From Vibrio sagamiensis NBRC 104589 (GTDB lineage: Bacteria; Pseudomonadota; Gammaproteobacteria; Enterobacterales; Vibrionaceae), in assembly GCF_007990935.1 (NCBI RefSeq), contig NZ_BJXJ01000017.1, positions 30,733 through 94,732 of the forward strand: a stretch of 64,000 bases of DNA, written 5' to 3'. A program made the translations under genes and the position numbers. Shown here in pieces: positions 20,772 to 30,858 of this stretch. A model generated the notes under the pieces. That model saw only the letters and a program-made list of their open reading frames with translations. It searched no databases and had not been told where the DNA came from. Position 1 is the stretch's first letter. Every line of letters starts with the position of its first letter.

Positions 20772-21389
20772 TTAGTGAAGGCCGCCAACGTATTGTGATA
20801 GGCTATTAATGTCTTCATTAGTTAACTTTTTCGCAATGTCTCTCATCATGGCATTCATATCGTTACCACGAGCACCATCACGGAATTTCTCTAACTGCGC
20901 TTTGATATAATCCGCATGCTGACCAGAAATTTTTGGGAAGCCAGAAAGTCCTGTTCCGTTACCACGAGGACCGTGACAGGCAATACAAGCAGTTAGGCCA
21001 CGAGATGCATCACCAGCGGTATAAAGCACCTTACCTTGCTCGACTGCATTCTCTGGGGTGCTATTTTCCGAGATAGGTAAAGATGCATAATAAGCTGACA
21101 AATCAGCGATGTCTTCATTGCTGAGTGGCATTGCCATTGCGCTCATTACAGGGTCATATCGGCCCTGCTTACCACCACTGCTCATACCGAGTTTTAGATC
21201 CTTCAGCTGCTTTTCAAGATATTTAGCGTGCTGACCTGCAAGTTTCGGGTACATAGCGATTGGGCTATTTCCATCGGCCCCATGACAGGCAACACAAGTT
21301 TGTGATTTTGCTTTGCCAGCTTCAATATTACCTTGGGCCCATACTGAGCAACTGGCTAAAAGACTCAAGACTAGTGCTAATTTCTTCAT
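20772..21389 (-). CDS. Cytochrome c4 (dihaem)
   Basis: Exported dihaem cytochrome c (205 aa) that passes electrons to terminal oxidases in the periplasm. It has a clear signal peptide (about residues 1-18, ending in VWA) and two cytochrome c domains, each with a CxxCH haem site: CVACHG near residue 32 and CIACHG near residue 136. Each domain carries distal Met candidates. Length and the duplicated domain match cytochrome c4. It lies just upstream of the divergent engB, as in other Vibrio and Pseudomonas genomes. Confidence 0.93.
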   Translation of the reverse strand: MKKLALVLSLLASCSVWAQGNIEAGKAKSQTCVACHGADGNSPIAMYPKLAGQHAKYLEKQLKDLKLGMSSGGKQGRYDPVMSAMAMPLSNEDIADLSAYYASLPISENSTPENAVEQGKVLYTAGDASRGLTACIACHGPRGNGTGLSGFPKISGQHADYIKAQLEKFRDGARGNDMNAMMRDIAKKLTNEDINSLSQYVGGLH

Positions 21390-21548
21390 GACATTCCATT
21401 ATAATTATCAAGCTTCCCGTACTACGGAATATGAACATACCGTGTACACTCATGGTACAATAGGCGACCTTATGCCGAGCACGGTTATATTACACAATTT
21501 CATATAAAAGTAATCAGTCGACGATACAAAGTCGAGATGGAGTTAACA

Positions 21549-22217
21549 GTGAGCGTAAAAATTCATTACCAAAACACGCATTTCATCACCAGTGCACCTG
21601 ATATACGTCATCTACCAGAAGACGAAGGTGTCGAGATTGCGTTTGCAGGACGCTCAAACGCAGGTAAATCGAGTGCACTGAATCGTTTAACCAATCAAAA
21701 GAGTCTAGCTAAGACCTCTAAAACACCGGGACGGACTCAATTAATCAATCTGTTTAAAGTTACGGAAGGGTGTCATATCGTTGATTTGCCAGGATACGGT
21801 TTCGCACAAGTACCCATTGAAATGAAAAATAAATGGCAAAAATCACTGGGGGAATACCTTCAAAAGCGTGAATGTTTGAAAGGCTTAGTGGTATTAATGG
21901 ACATTCGCCATCCAATGAAAGACCTCGATCAGCAAATGATTTTCTGGGCGATCGATAGCCGTATCCCGGTTCAAGTGCTACTAACCAAAGCAGATAAGCT
22001 GAAAAGTGGTGCTCGTAAACAGACACTACTCAAAATCCGTAAGCAGGTCGAGACTTTTGGTGGGGACGTATCCGTTGATGTATTCTCTTCACTGAAAGGA
22101 CTAGGGGTTGATCAGCTTCGGACCAAACTTGATACTTGGTTTGCACCTGCTCTTGCACACTTAATAGATGAAGACGAGCAAGAAGATGCTCCAGAGAATG
22201 GCGAGCAAGATGACTAA
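21549..22217 (+). CDS. engB: Ribosome biogenesis GTPase EngB (YihA/YsxC)
   Basis: Essential small GTPase (222 aa) for assembly of the 50S subunit. G1 [10 protein letters not shown]2 region TPGRTQ, G3 DLPGYG and G4 TKAD are intact; the C-terminus is an acidic tail. I chose the GTG at 21549 because GGAG is 6 nt upstream and it gives the usual [12 protein letters not shown] start; the ATG at 21537 would add four residues. Its neighbours Spot 42 and polA are conserved with E. coli. Confidence 0.95.
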   Translation: MSVKIHYQNTHFITSAPDIRHLPEDEGVEIAFAGRSNAGKSSALNRLTNQKSLAKTSKTPGRTQLINLFKVTEGCHIVDLPGYGFAQVPIEMKNKWQKSLGEYLQKRECLKGLVVLMDIRHPMKDLDQQMIFWAIDSRIPVQVLLTKADKLKSGARKQTLLKIRKQVETFGGDVSVDVFSSLKGLGVDQLRTKLDTWFAPALAHLIDEDEQEDAPENGEQDD

Positions 22218-22247
22218 TTAACGAAAGTCTTCATTGCTTTCGAAGTT

Positions 22248-22275
22248 GCCCTGCCTACGGTGGGGCTTTTTTTTG
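22248..22275 (+). terminator. Terminator after engB
   Basis: Stem GCCCTGCC / GGTGGGGC-like with loop TACG and a run of eight T residues, about 30 bp after the engB stop codon. Confidence 0.8.
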
Positions 22276-22315
22276 ATCGCTACGATTACCCTATACCCAA
22301 CAGGCTGAGTTTAAA

Positions 22316-22348
22316 AGAAATAAAAATCCCCGCCTTCCTAGCAGGGAT
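22316..22348 (-). terminator. Orphan minus-strand terminator
   Basis: Read on the minus strand, ATCCCTGC / GCGGGGAT pairs over 8 bp (one G-U wobble) and is followed by TTTTTATTT. On the plus strand the U-G pair becomes a C-A mismatch, so the minus direction is favoured. No gene lies directly upstream on that strand before Spot 42. Confidence 0.6.
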
Positions 22349-22713
22349 AATAGGAGAGAAAAATCAATAATAATTATTATGCCTTTGAACATTACTTAAC
22401 CAAAAAATAAATTCAACCATTTTATAAAGCACCACTGTCAATAAAGTAAAATAATAAACATGACAAGACCCTATAAATTAATATTTAAATCAATAGTTTA
22501 GTAAAAATACTAGCAATAAAACAATCGACTTACTTTCCTTCAATAAAAAACAAAAGTGTGATCGAAGCTATTTATAATGGAATAAAATAATTCTGTAACA
22601 TCATGGAAAGTTTAAAAGTCCAGAGGGCATTAATACATTATTTATAAAACAATAAATAATGGGAATAACTTAGCGTTCAAATCAAAGAGAAATGGTTGGA
22701 CTTTTTCTTACTG
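22349..22713. other. A+T-rich gap between engB and Spot 42
   Basis: About 365 bp of very A+T-rich sequence with no plausible ORF. It could hold a short transcript ending at the orphan terminator at 22316-22348. I see no convincing promoter. Confidence 0.35.
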
Positions 22714-22822
22714 AAATAAAAAACGCCCCAGTCAAAAGCTGACTGGGGCGGCTGAATCAGCCTAATCCAATAACGTGAAACAAAAGGTCTGAAAGATAGA
22801 ACATCTTACCTCTGTACCCTAC
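22714..22822 (-). ncRNA. spf: Spot 42 regulatory RNA
   Basis: Hfq-dependent RNA that represses uptake and catabolism genes when glucose is available. The minus-strand sequence starts GTAGGGTACAGAGGTAAGAT and ends in the GC-rich terminator CGCCCCAGTC / GACTGGGGCG with its U-tract, both nearly identical to E. coli Spot 42; total about 109 nt. A TACATT -10 and TTGCAA -35 (16-bp spacer) precede the first G at 22822. Position between polA and engB is conserved. In E. coli it is repressed by cAMP-CRP; I could not define a CRP site here. Confidence 0.97.
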
Positions 22823-22828
22823 ACAGAT

Positions 22829-22856
22829 AATGTACAACAATTGGTCATCTTTGCAA
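22829..22856 (-). promoter_or_regulatory. Spot 42 promoter
   Basis: Minus-strand TTGCAA (-35, at 22851-22856) and TACATT (-10, at 22829-22834) with a 16-bp spacer, placing +1 at the conserved first G of Spot 42. Confidence 0.65.
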
Positions 22857-22997
22857 ATAGGTTTTGTAATTTTTTTTCATGAAAATTTCACTAAATAACA
22901 TTTAACTTTCGAAGACAAAATTTTCATAATGTCTTAAAAAACCCAGCCCTTACATTCTGTGCTCTAATAAAAGCAAAAATATCAAATAATAATGGAG

Positions 22998-25790
22998 TTA
23001 ATGTGCTTGATCCCAATTATCACCATGTCCGGCTTCAGCTACAAGAGGCACCTTGAGATCCGCTGCCGACTCCATCAATTTTTGTACTTTACTTTCAATT
23101 TCGGACAAAGACGACTCTTCCACTTCAAACACCAATTCATCGTGTACTTGCATCAGAAGTTTCACTCGACCCTTACCTTCTTCTTGAATCCACTGATCAA
23201 CCAGTAACATCGCTTTCTTAATAATATCAGCCGCAGTACCTTGCATCGGTGCGTTTATCGCTGCGCGTTCTGCCGCTTTACGACGCATGCCGTTACGAGA
23301 TTGAATTTCCGGAAGGTGTAAACGACGGCCAAAAATCGTTTCGACGTAGCCTTGCTCTGAAGCCGCACTGCGTGTGTCTTCCATATATTGCATCACACCT
23401 GGGTAGCGCTCGAAATACTTGTCCATGTACGCTTGTGCTTCACCTCGAGGAATGCCCAGTTGTTTTGCCAAACCAAACGCACTCATGCCGTAGATAAGAC
23501 CGAAGTTAACCGCTTTCGCACGGCGACGTTGCTCACTGGAAACCTCATCAATGGTCACTCCCATGATTTCTGCTGCCGTTGCCGCGTGGATATCTTTACC
23601 GTCACGGAATGCATCAAGCAGCGCTTGGTCACCTGATAGGTGCGCCATAATACGCAATTCGATTTGAGAGTAATCGACCGCCAGAATCTTGTAACCCGTA
23701 GGGGCAACAAATGCCTGACGGATACGACGCCCTTCTTCGTTACGAATTGGAATGTTCTGCAAGTTAGGATCGGTGGATGACAGACGACCCGTTGCCGTAA
23801 CCGCTTGATGGTAAGAAGTATGCACACGGCCCGTTGATGGATTAATCATTTTAGGCAGTTTATCGGTGTAAGTCGACTTAAGCTTCGCCAAACCACGGTA
23901 TTCCAAGATAAGCTTTGGGAGTGGGTAATCTAGAGCAAGCTCTTGCAGCACTTCTTCATTAGTAGAAGGCGTACCTGATGGTGTCTTTTTGATGACTGGC
24001 AGACCCATTTTCTCAAACAGAAGCGCTTGCAGTTGCTTCGGCGAGTTCATGTTGAACTCTTGTTCTGCAATCTCGTACGCCTTTTGCTCAAGCTCGTCCA
24101 GACGTGCAGCGATCTCTAACGACTGCGCGCTCAGCTTCATGTCGTCAATTAATACTCCGGTGCGTTCAATGCGAGACAACACTGGCACAAGTGGCATTTC
24201 GATTTCTTCGTATACGGTTTTTAGCTTTTCATCTTGTTCGATGTTAGCAAATAAACGGTTATGTAGACGAAGTGTCACGTCCGCATCTTCCGCTGCATAT
24301 GGAGAAGCTTCATCCAGCTCGATTTGGTTGAAGGTCAGTTGGTTCTTACCTTTACCTGCGATTTGCTCGAATGAAATGCAGCTGTGCTGTAGGAAGCGCA
24401 ATGCCAAGCTATCCATATCGTGCTTGCCACCTACACTGTTGTAAACATAAGACGCCAACATGGTGTCATGCTTGATGCCTTTCATATCAATGCCGTATCG
24501 AGCCAGCACAGATGCATCGTATTTTAGGTTCTGACCCACCTTTGCTTGTGCTTCGTCTTCAAGAATTGGTTTTAGCTGTTCCAATACCCAGCTGCGGTCT
24601 AGTTGCTGAGGGACATCTAGGTAGTCATGCGCTACAGGTACGTAAGCAGCAATGCCTTCATCGGTTGCAAATGATAAGCCCACTAAGTTTGCCACCATGT
24701 AATCCAAGCTGTCAGTTTCGGTATCAAACGCAAATAATTCAGACGCTTTTAGTTTTTCTATCCAAGCATTAAATGAAGCTTCATCTAGAATAGTTGCGTA
24801 TTGACTACGGTCGATTTTTACCACCGAGGTGTCTATATCGGCTTTAGATGAAGCAGAACCAACACGCGCTGTGCCAGTTGATTCATCCGCTTCGACTACA
24901 CCTGTTCCGCCTTCTAATAGCTCATTCAACCAAGACTTGAACGTCAACTGACCGTACAGTTTGATCAGCTCATCGGTGCTTGGTTCTGATTTTAGCAATG
25001 AGTCTGGCGTCTCTTCCAGCTCAACATCCAACTTGATGGTGGCAAGCTCGTAAGACAGCGTGGCGTTGTCTTTGTTATCGACGAGCTTTTTCGCCATGGT
25101 TTTCGAACCACGGAAGCCAAGTGCCGCGATATCATCAAGGTTTTCGTACAACTTGGTCAGACCGCCAATGCCTTGTAGCAGCGCCGTTGCGGTTTTATCA
25201 CCGACACCCGGAACACCTGGAATATTATCGACTTTATCGCCCATCAACGCTAAGTAGTCGATGATCAGCTCTGGTGGGATACCAAACTTCTCAATCACAC
25301 CTTCGCGATCCATCACTACGTTGGTCATAGTGTTGATCAAAGTAACATTATCATCGACCAACTGGGCCATATCTTTATCACCAGTACTGATCAAAACGGG
25401 CATACCTTGTTGCGACGCTTGATAAGCAAGAGTACCGATCACATCATCGGCTTCTACACCCGGAATGCAGATAAGCGGCAAACCCATTGCACGAATAACA
25501 TTATGTAACGGCTCGATTTGACAACGTAAGTCATCTGGCATTGGTGGTCGATTTGCCTTGTATTCTGGGTACATGTCATCACGGAAGGTTTTACCCTTCG
25601 CATCGAAAACCACAGCAATACGCTCAGAAGCAAATTGACGCATCATACTGCGCAGCATGTTGACCACACCATAAACGGCATTAGTTGGAATATGCCCGTT
25701 GCTCATTGTGCCAGGGTAAGCGTGAAAAGCGCGATAGAGATAGGAAGATCCATCGATAAGAATCAAAGGGTTTTCAGGAATACTTGCCAT
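22998..25790 (-). CDS. polA: DNA polymerase I
   Basis: Repair and Okazaki-fragment-processing polymerase (930 aa). Domains: 5'-3' exonuclease with helix-hairpin-helix (about 1-290, [32 protein letters not shown]), an insert, 3'-5' proofreading exonuclease (about 340-510) with an intact FDTETDSLD motif, and the polymerase domain with motif A DYSQIELR, motif [15 protein letters not shown] and motif C QVHDEL. It is full length. The start ATG has a weak ribosome-binding site. Spot 42 lies immediately downstream on the same strand. Confidence 0.98.
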   Translation of the reverse strand: MASIPENPLILIDGSSYLYRAFHAYPGTMSNGHIPTNAVYGVVNMLRSMMRQFASERIAVVFDAKGKTFRDDMYPEYKANRPPMPDDLRCQIEPLHNVIRAMGLPLICIPGVEADDVIGTLAYQASQQGMPVLISTGDKDMAQLVDDNVTLINTMTNVVMDREGVIEKFGIPPELIIDYLALMGDKVDNIPGVPGVGDKTATALLQGIGGLTKLYENLDDIAALGFRGSKTMAKKLVDNKDNATLSYELATIKLDVELEETPDSLLKSEPSTDELIKLYGQLTFKSWLNELLEGGTGVVEADESTGTARVGSASSKADIDTSVVKIDRSQYATILDEASFNAWIEKLKASELFAFDTETDSLDYMVANLVGLSFATDEGIAAYVPVAHDYLDVPQQLDRSWVLEQLKPILEDEAQAKVGQNLKYDASVLARYGIDMKGIKHDTMLASYVYNSVGGKHDMDSLALRFLQHSCISFEQIAGKGKNQLTFNQIELDEASPYAAEDADVTLRLHNRLFANIEQDEKLKTVYEEIEMPLVPVLSRIERTGVLIDDMKLSAQSLEIAARLDELEQKAYEIAEQEFNMNSPKQLQALLFEKMGLPVIKKTPSGTPSTNEEVLQELALDYPLPKLILEYRGLAKLKSTYTDKLPKMINPSTGRVHTSYHQAVTATGRLSSTDPNLQNIPIRNEEGRRIRQAFVAPTGYKILAVDYSQIELRIMAHLSGDQALLDAFRDGKDIHAATAAEIMGVTIDEVSSEQRRRAKAVNFGLIYGMSAFGLAKQLGIPRGEAQAYMDKYFERYPGVMQYMEDTRSAASEQGYVETIFGRRLHLPEIQSRNGMRRKAAERAAINAPMQGTAADIIKKAMLLVDQWIQEEGKGRVKLLMQVHDELVFEVEESSLSEIESKVQKLMESAADLKVPLVAEAGHGDNWDQAH

Positions 25791-25919
25791 AATTGTCTGT
25801 ATCCAAATCAGTACTTAAAAGATCTGCTTAGGATGCCACGACTGCTGCTTTGAATCTATCCTGTTCGTTTGATCCTATGAACCTAAATTTGTCATTTTTT
25901 TTGTTCACGTTATCTGAAA

Positions 25920-25963
25920 TGTGGATAACTCTGTTTATAAAAAATATGCACTGGTTATCAACA
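25920..25963. promoter_or_regulatory. DnaA-box-like sites upstream of polA
   Basis: A perfect DnaA box (TTATCCACA on the minus strand, 25920-25928) and a one-mismatch box TTATCAACA (25955-25963) lie 130-175 bp upstream of polA. Two sites so close suggest, but do not prove, DnaA binding. Confidence 0.4.
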
Positions 25964-26103
25964 GATAAATAAAACGCCAGGAAAATAATTTAAGTCATTG
26001 TTATTTAATTATTAACTTTAAAAGAAAAAGAAAGATCCAGGATCCAAAAATGATCATACTATGTGGAAAAGATGCTAGGATTGGCATCAATGTAAATCCC
26101 AGA

Positions 26104-26131
26104 AAAGAAAAAAGCGACCCAATTGGGTCGC
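26104..26131 (-). terminator. RyhB terminator
   Basis: Perfect 7-bp stem GCGACCC / GGGTCGC with loop AATT, followed on the minus strand by TTTTTTCTTT. Confidence 0.9.
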
Positions 26132-26320
26132 CTAGCAGAATTGGTAAACTGTTTTCTTGGATACACAATTTACCAAGAAGCTATAAATTACACTGGAAGC
26201 AATGTGAGCAATGTCGTGTCAAAAAGAATGTGCACAAGAATTATGCAAGCGGCTTTGCTAGCAAGTAATATTAACTAACAATTTCACATGTTAAATCACT
26301 TGTTCATCTCCCTAAGACAA
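26106..26320 (-). ncRNA. ryhB: RyhB iron-sparing regulatory RNA
   Basis: Hfq-dependent RNA that represses iron-using proteins under iron starvation. The minus strand carries the family core CGACATTGCTCACATTGC followed by TTCCAGTG, essentially the conserved RyhB seed. It ends in a strong terminator. Promoter boxes TTGACT and TATTAT (16-bp spacer) put the 5' end near 26320, giving about 215 nt; this is much longer than E. coli RyhB (about 90 nt) but like the long Vibrio form. A Fur box overlaps the -10. It lies directly upstream of polA on the same strand. Confidence 0.95.
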
Positions 26321-26325
26321 CGTTA

Positions 26326-26353
26326 ATAATAATGATTCTCATTTATCAGTCAA
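26326..26353 (-). promoter_or_regulatory. ryhB promoter with Fur box
   Basis: Minus-strand TTGACT (-35, 26348-26353) and TATTAT (-10, 26326-26331). A Fur-box-like sequence (AATAATGATTCTCATT, 26328-26346, 14 of 19 to the consensus) covers the spacer and the -10, so iron-loaded Fur should block transcription. Confidence 0.8.
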
Positions 26354-26383
26354 GCTTTAAATGAGAAATAATCTCATTTATTT

Positions 26384-26817
26384 TTACACTGTTTTAACAA
26401 AATAGACTCTAGATTCACGAATTTTCGACTTTTCCTTAGTTTTTTCAATTAGATAATCATCACTCAACAATAAGCAAAGTATTGCATTAAACTGGTTGCG
26501 TGATTTTAATTTTAATATTTTGTAACCTTATTCAATGATCCACTCTTCTTGAGCCTCTAGGAACATCTGTGCAACACCTTCATTGCGAGCATTAACAACC
26601 ACACCTCCAAGCCAACTATACAAAGTGCTGTTATCCAACTCATATCCGATTTTAAAACCTAAAATAGCCCCTACTTTTTCTGCTACCAAGAGCAAATATT
26701 TTTATCTCTAATACGCTCAGCCAGTGATTCAACCCTCTCTATATTAGTAAATTTTGTCACACTCGTGACTACTTGGAGCACTTCCTCAAATGTGCCTTCA
26801 CGAATCAACATCGTCAT
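26384..26817 (-). pseudogene. Decayed GNAT acetyltransferase
   Basis: Conceptual translation on the minus strand starts MTMLIREGTFEEVLQ and runs for about 40 codons (to RIRDK). A one-base loss in an A-run near 26698 then shifts the frame. The next frame continues with LLVAEKVGAILGFKIGYEL and NARNEGVAQMFLEAQ, a recognisable GNAT core, to an in-frame TAA where GNAT proteins have a codon before GYK. After it the same frame continues GYKILKLKSRNQF to a second stop. Two independent lesions argue for a true pseudogene of about 144 codons. The 3' end lies 30 bp from the ryhB promoter. Confidence 0.75.
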
Positions 26818-26839
26818 TATTTTTCTCTCCAGAAATAAA

Positions 26840-26912
26840 AATACCCAAGTCACTTCAAACGCTATATATCCAGATTACTGGGTATATATTCATATGAGGT
26901 TACTTGGGTATA
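26840..26912. repeat. Palindromic intergenic repeat copy
   Basis: Left arm ATACCCAAGTCACTTCAAA and right arm TGAGGTTACTTGGGTAT are inverted copies of each other. The arms match those of the repeat at 46841-46917, with a different centre. It lies between hemB and the GNAT pseudogene. Confidence 0.65.
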
Positions 26913-26960
26913 AGAAAAGCGACAATAGTTGCCAGCTTCTATTTTCTCACAGAGCGATAA

Positions 26961-28040
<1,080 letters not shown>

Positions 28041-28188
28041 TCACTTAAGGGCAAAATCATATCATTCTTGATAGGGCTTGCGAGTATCAATATGAAAAAA
28101 TGGACTGAAAAAACCAAAAATGACCCGGAACGCACACTAAAGTATACTGATCATTAATTTAATCTAACGACAGCCATAGAGAAAAAAG

Positions 28189-28953
28189 ATGATCGATACT
28201 CATGCACATATTTATGCCAGCGAATTTGATAACGACCGTGATGATGTCGTCAAACGTGCTTTAGAGCAGGGCATTAGCCAAATACTTCTGCCTAACATCG
28301 ATCTCGACTCTATCGCTCCTATGCTCCAAACAGAAGCAGCTTATCCTGATGTTTGCCGTTCTATGATGGGTTTGCATCCTTGCTACGTGGATGGCAACGT
28401 TGAACAAACATTGGCCATCATCCGTGATTGGTTTAATCAGCACAATTTTATTGCTGTCGGTGAAATTGGTATCGATCTCTATTGGGACAAAACTTATCGT
28501 GCCGAACAAGAAATGGCCTTTGTCAGCCAATTGAACTGGGCAAAAGAGTTGGATCTGCCCGTCGTAATCCACACCCGTGATTCGATCGAAGAAACGCTGG
28601 CCATATTACGTCAAGAACAAGACGGTCGACTAAGAGGTGTCTTTCATTGCTTTGGTGGCAGCCTTGAAGAAGCAAGAGCCATCAACGAGTTAGGTTTTCA
28701 TCTAGGTATTGGCGGTGTTTCAACGTTTAAAAATGGCGGGATGGATAAAGTCATTCCAGATTTGGATATGAACTGGGTGATTCTTGAAACCGATTGCCCT
28801 TATCTGGCTCCTGTTCCTCATCGAGGTAAACGTAATGAACCTGCTTATACTTCGTTAGTCGCGGCACGTATTGCGGAATTAAGGCAAGATAGCCTTGAAA
28901 CTATTGATACTCTCACGACAGCCAATGCCGTCGCTTTGTTCAACTTAGCCTAA
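28189..28953 (+). CDS. TatD-family metal-dependent hydrolase
   Basis: Predicted TIM-barrel metallohydrolase (254 aa). Metal ligands: DTHAH at residues 3-7, GEIGIDLY near residue 92, VIHTRD near residue 125, HCFGG near 150 and ETDCPYLAP near 203. E. coli TatD is a 3'-5' DNase; the family is involved in DNA repair and quality control and, despite the name, is not needed for Tat export. Here the gene converges on tatC rather than being last in a tatABCD operon. I cannot separate TatD from the related YjjV or YcfH by sight. Confidence 0.9.
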   Translation: MIDTHAHIYASEFDNDRDDVVKRALEQGISQILLPNIDLDSIAPMLQTEAAYPDVCRSMMGLHPCYVDGNVEQTLAIIRDWFNQHNFIAVGEIGIDLYWDKTYRAEQEMAFVSQLNWAKELDLPVVIHTRDSIEETLAILRQEQDGRLRGVFHCFGGSLEEARAINELGFHLGIGGVSTFKNGGMDKVIPDLDMNWVILETDCPYLAPVPHRGKRNEPAYTSLVAARIAELRQDSLETIDTLTTANAVALFNLA

Positions 28954-29071
28954 CAACAGCCAATTAACCGACAGATAATGGGATTAGTATGACAGAATAT
29001 ATGCATGGCATTTACAAACTAAACTAACTGCATATACATTGCCGAAAAAATAAGAACATATAAGGAATCGT

Positions 29072-29188
29072 ATGTGTCAACATGGTGAGCATCTCAAACG
29101 TCATCAACGCCATTGGCTGCAAAAGCTGATAGGGATTAAAGAGATCTATATCTGCCAAAACTATGGTTACAAATTAACCTTGCGATAA
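29072..29188 (+). CDS. Small ORF, 38 residues, Cys/His-containing
   Basis: A 39-codon frame starting MCQHGEHLKRHQRHWLQ and ending YGYKLTLR. AAGGA lies 5 nt before the ATG, a near-ideal ribosome-binding site. The N-terminus (C-x-H...H...H) and ICQNYGYKL look like part of a zinc-ribbon-type motif, though only single Cys residues remain. It sits about 120 bp after the TatD-family gene and 110 bp before a terminator. It could be a genuine small protein or the relic of one; I do not recognise it. Confidence 0.45.
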   Translation: MCQHGEHLKRHQRHWLQKLIGIKEIYICQNYGYKLTLR

Positions 29189-29299
29189 AGATCATCGCAC
29201 TTATTCAGCAAGGTCTTTCGCTCTTATGCCAATCACTCACTGTCAAAGTCAGGCTGAGAGACCAACAGACTCCATACCCAATAGATTGCTAGATAAAAC

Positions 29300-29336
29300 A
29301 AAAAAGCGGCTAAGAAAAACTCAGCCGCTTTTTTAT
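29300..29336. terminator. Bidirectional terminator before tatC
   Basis: AAAAAAGCGGCT / AGCCGCTTTTTT stem with an A-rich loop, between the small ORF (plus) and tatC (minus). Confidence 0.88.
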
Positions 29337-29358
29337 TTCATGTTGGATAAACTGCTGC

Positions 29359-30105
29359 TTAATCTTCTTCCGCTTCTTGTGGTTCTGAACGTACATAAAA
29401 GCGGGCAAAAAATAGTCCTACTTCAAATAACAAGCACATTGGAATCGCCAGTAGCGTTTGCGAAATAATATCTGGAGGAGTGAGCAACATCCCAACAATG
29501 AATGCCGCGACAACAATATACGGCCTTTTTTCACTCAAGCTTTTCGGCGTCGTCGCCCCTGTCCAACACAGTAAAATAATGGCAACAGGCACTTCGAATG
29601 CAATACCAAATGCCATAAATAGAGCTAAGACAAAATCTAAGTAACTAGAAATATCTGTCGCAAATTCAACCCCGCCCAAAGAAATTGCAGTAAAGAAGCC
29701 AAATACGAGTGGAAAGACAACAAAATAAGCAAAAGCAACACCGCAATAAAACAGTAAAGAGCTCGAAAAAAGTAACGGCATCACTAAACGGCGCTCATGC
29801 TTATATAGGCCTGGCGCAACAAAAGCCCACACTTGATAAAGTATGAAAGGTACCGCGACAAACACTGAAGCGATGAGCGTCAGTTTTAAAGGGGTAAAAA
29901 AGGGTGATGCTACATCGGTAGCAATCATCGTCGCTCCCTCTGGCAGTCTTTCAACCAAAGGTGCGGAAATAAACTCATAAATATAATTAGAAAAATAAAT
30001 CAGCCCAATGAACACCACTAATACCGCTAATATACAGCGTAATAGTCGATTGCGGAGTTCTAATAAGTGACTGATTAAAGGCTGTGTCTGCTCAACAGTA
30101 GACAT
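29359..30105 (-). CDS. tatC: Sec-independent protein translocase TatC
   Basis: Polytopic membrane core of the twin-arginine translocase, which exports folded proteins (248 aa). About six membrane segments, the N-terminal [15 protein letters not shown] signature that recognises the Arg-Arg signal, and the [16 protein letters not shown] loop are present. The C-terminus is polar and acidic. Last gene of the tatA-tatB-tatC run, itself behind ubiE-ubiJ-ubiB, as in E. coli. Confidence 0.97.
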   Translation of the reverse strand: MSTVEQTQPLISHLLELRNRLLRCILAVLVVFIGLIYFSNYIYEFISAPLVERLPEGATMIATDVASPFFTPLKLTLIASVFVAVPFILYQVWAFVAPGLYKHERRLVMPLLFSSSLLFYCGVAFAYFVVFPLVFGFFTAISLGGVEFATDISSYLDFVLALFMAFGIAFEVPVAIILLCWTGATTPKSLSEKRPYIVVAAFIVGMLLTPPDIISQTLLAIPMCLLFEVGLFFARFYVRSEPQEAEED

Positions 30106-30172
30106 GGCAAACCTCTTATGTAAAACCTGATCAAAAAGGAGCTACTTGGTCGAGCAGCTCCTCATTATGGGA

Positions 30173-30562
30173 CTATTCGGCCTTTTCATCAGCCGCTGTC
30201 ACTTTTACTCGGCCATCGTGATTAATGTCAGTTGGCTTTGCAGTCGAGTCAGCTTCCGTGGCAGTTGGCTTCGCATAAGGGCGCTGGACCGATTGGGCCG
30301 CTTTCTTGAGTTCATCAACCGAAGATTTAAGTTCAGGAGAAATGTCCTCCATCCCCATTCTTTCGGCCTTACGCAAGTTTTCTTGCAACTCTTGAACCCT
30401 TAGCTCGTGTGAGAGTTCATCCTTCACACTGTTCGCCATCTTTTTGGCTGAACCGATAAAGCGGGTCACACTACGAATCGCATGTGGCAGGCGCTCTGGT
30501 CCAAGCACAACAAGGCCAACCACAGAGATCAATACCAGTTCCCAAAAACCGATATCAAACAC
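30173..30562 (-). CDS. tatB: Sec-independent protein translocase TatB
   Basis: Protein of 129 aa with one N-terminal membrane helix ([25 protein letters not shown], here given in part), the GPERLP hinge, an amphipathic helix and a polar tail. TatB with TatC forms the receptor for twin-arginine signal peptides. It follows tatA with a 3-bp gap and precedes tatC. Confidence 0.95.
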   Translation of the reverse strand: MFDIGFWELVLISVVGLVVLGPERLPHAIRSVTRFIGSAKKMANSVKDELSHELRVQELQENLRKAERMGMEDISPELKSSVDELKKAAQSVQRPYAKPTATEADSTAKPTDINHDGRVKVTAADEKAE

Positions 30563-30565
30563 GTT

Positions 30566-30811
30566 CTATGCCTGCTCTTTATCTTTTTTAACGTCAGAAG
30601 TGGCTTCTTTCTTCTGCGTTTCTTCTAAGCTTTTTGTTTCAAAGTCAGCATCTTTAGCTTTATTACTGGCTTCGTCATCACTCATGGCTTTTTTGAAGCC
30701 TTTCACAGCGCCACCGAGATCGCCGCCGATACCACGGAGCTTCTTCGTCCCAAATAGCAGTACAACAATTACGGCAATAATAAGAAGTTGCCAAACACTA
30801 ATACCACCCAT
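30566..30811 (-). CDS. tatA: Sec-independent protein translocase TatA
   Basis: Pore-forming subunit of the Tat system (81 aa): [12 protein letters not shown] membrane helix, the [14 protein letters not shown] hinge and amphipathic helix, then a Lys/Glu-rich tail. I chose the ATG at 30811, with GAGGT about 7 nt upstream; the frame is open to 30847 but those residues are not part of the family. Confidence 0.96.
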   Translation of the reverse strand: MGGISVWQLLIIAVIVVLLFGTKKLRGIGGDLGGAVKGFKKAMSDDEASNKAKDADFETKSLEETQKKEATSDVKKDKEQA

Positions 30812-30858
30812 CTTATACACCTCGGTAGTTAAGTAAAAATAATTCAATAGCTTAACGC

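Noticed and set aside
26050..26268. Plus-strand frame antisense to RyhB
   Set aside because: It is wholly explained as the shadow of the RyhB RNA and its terminator on the other strand.
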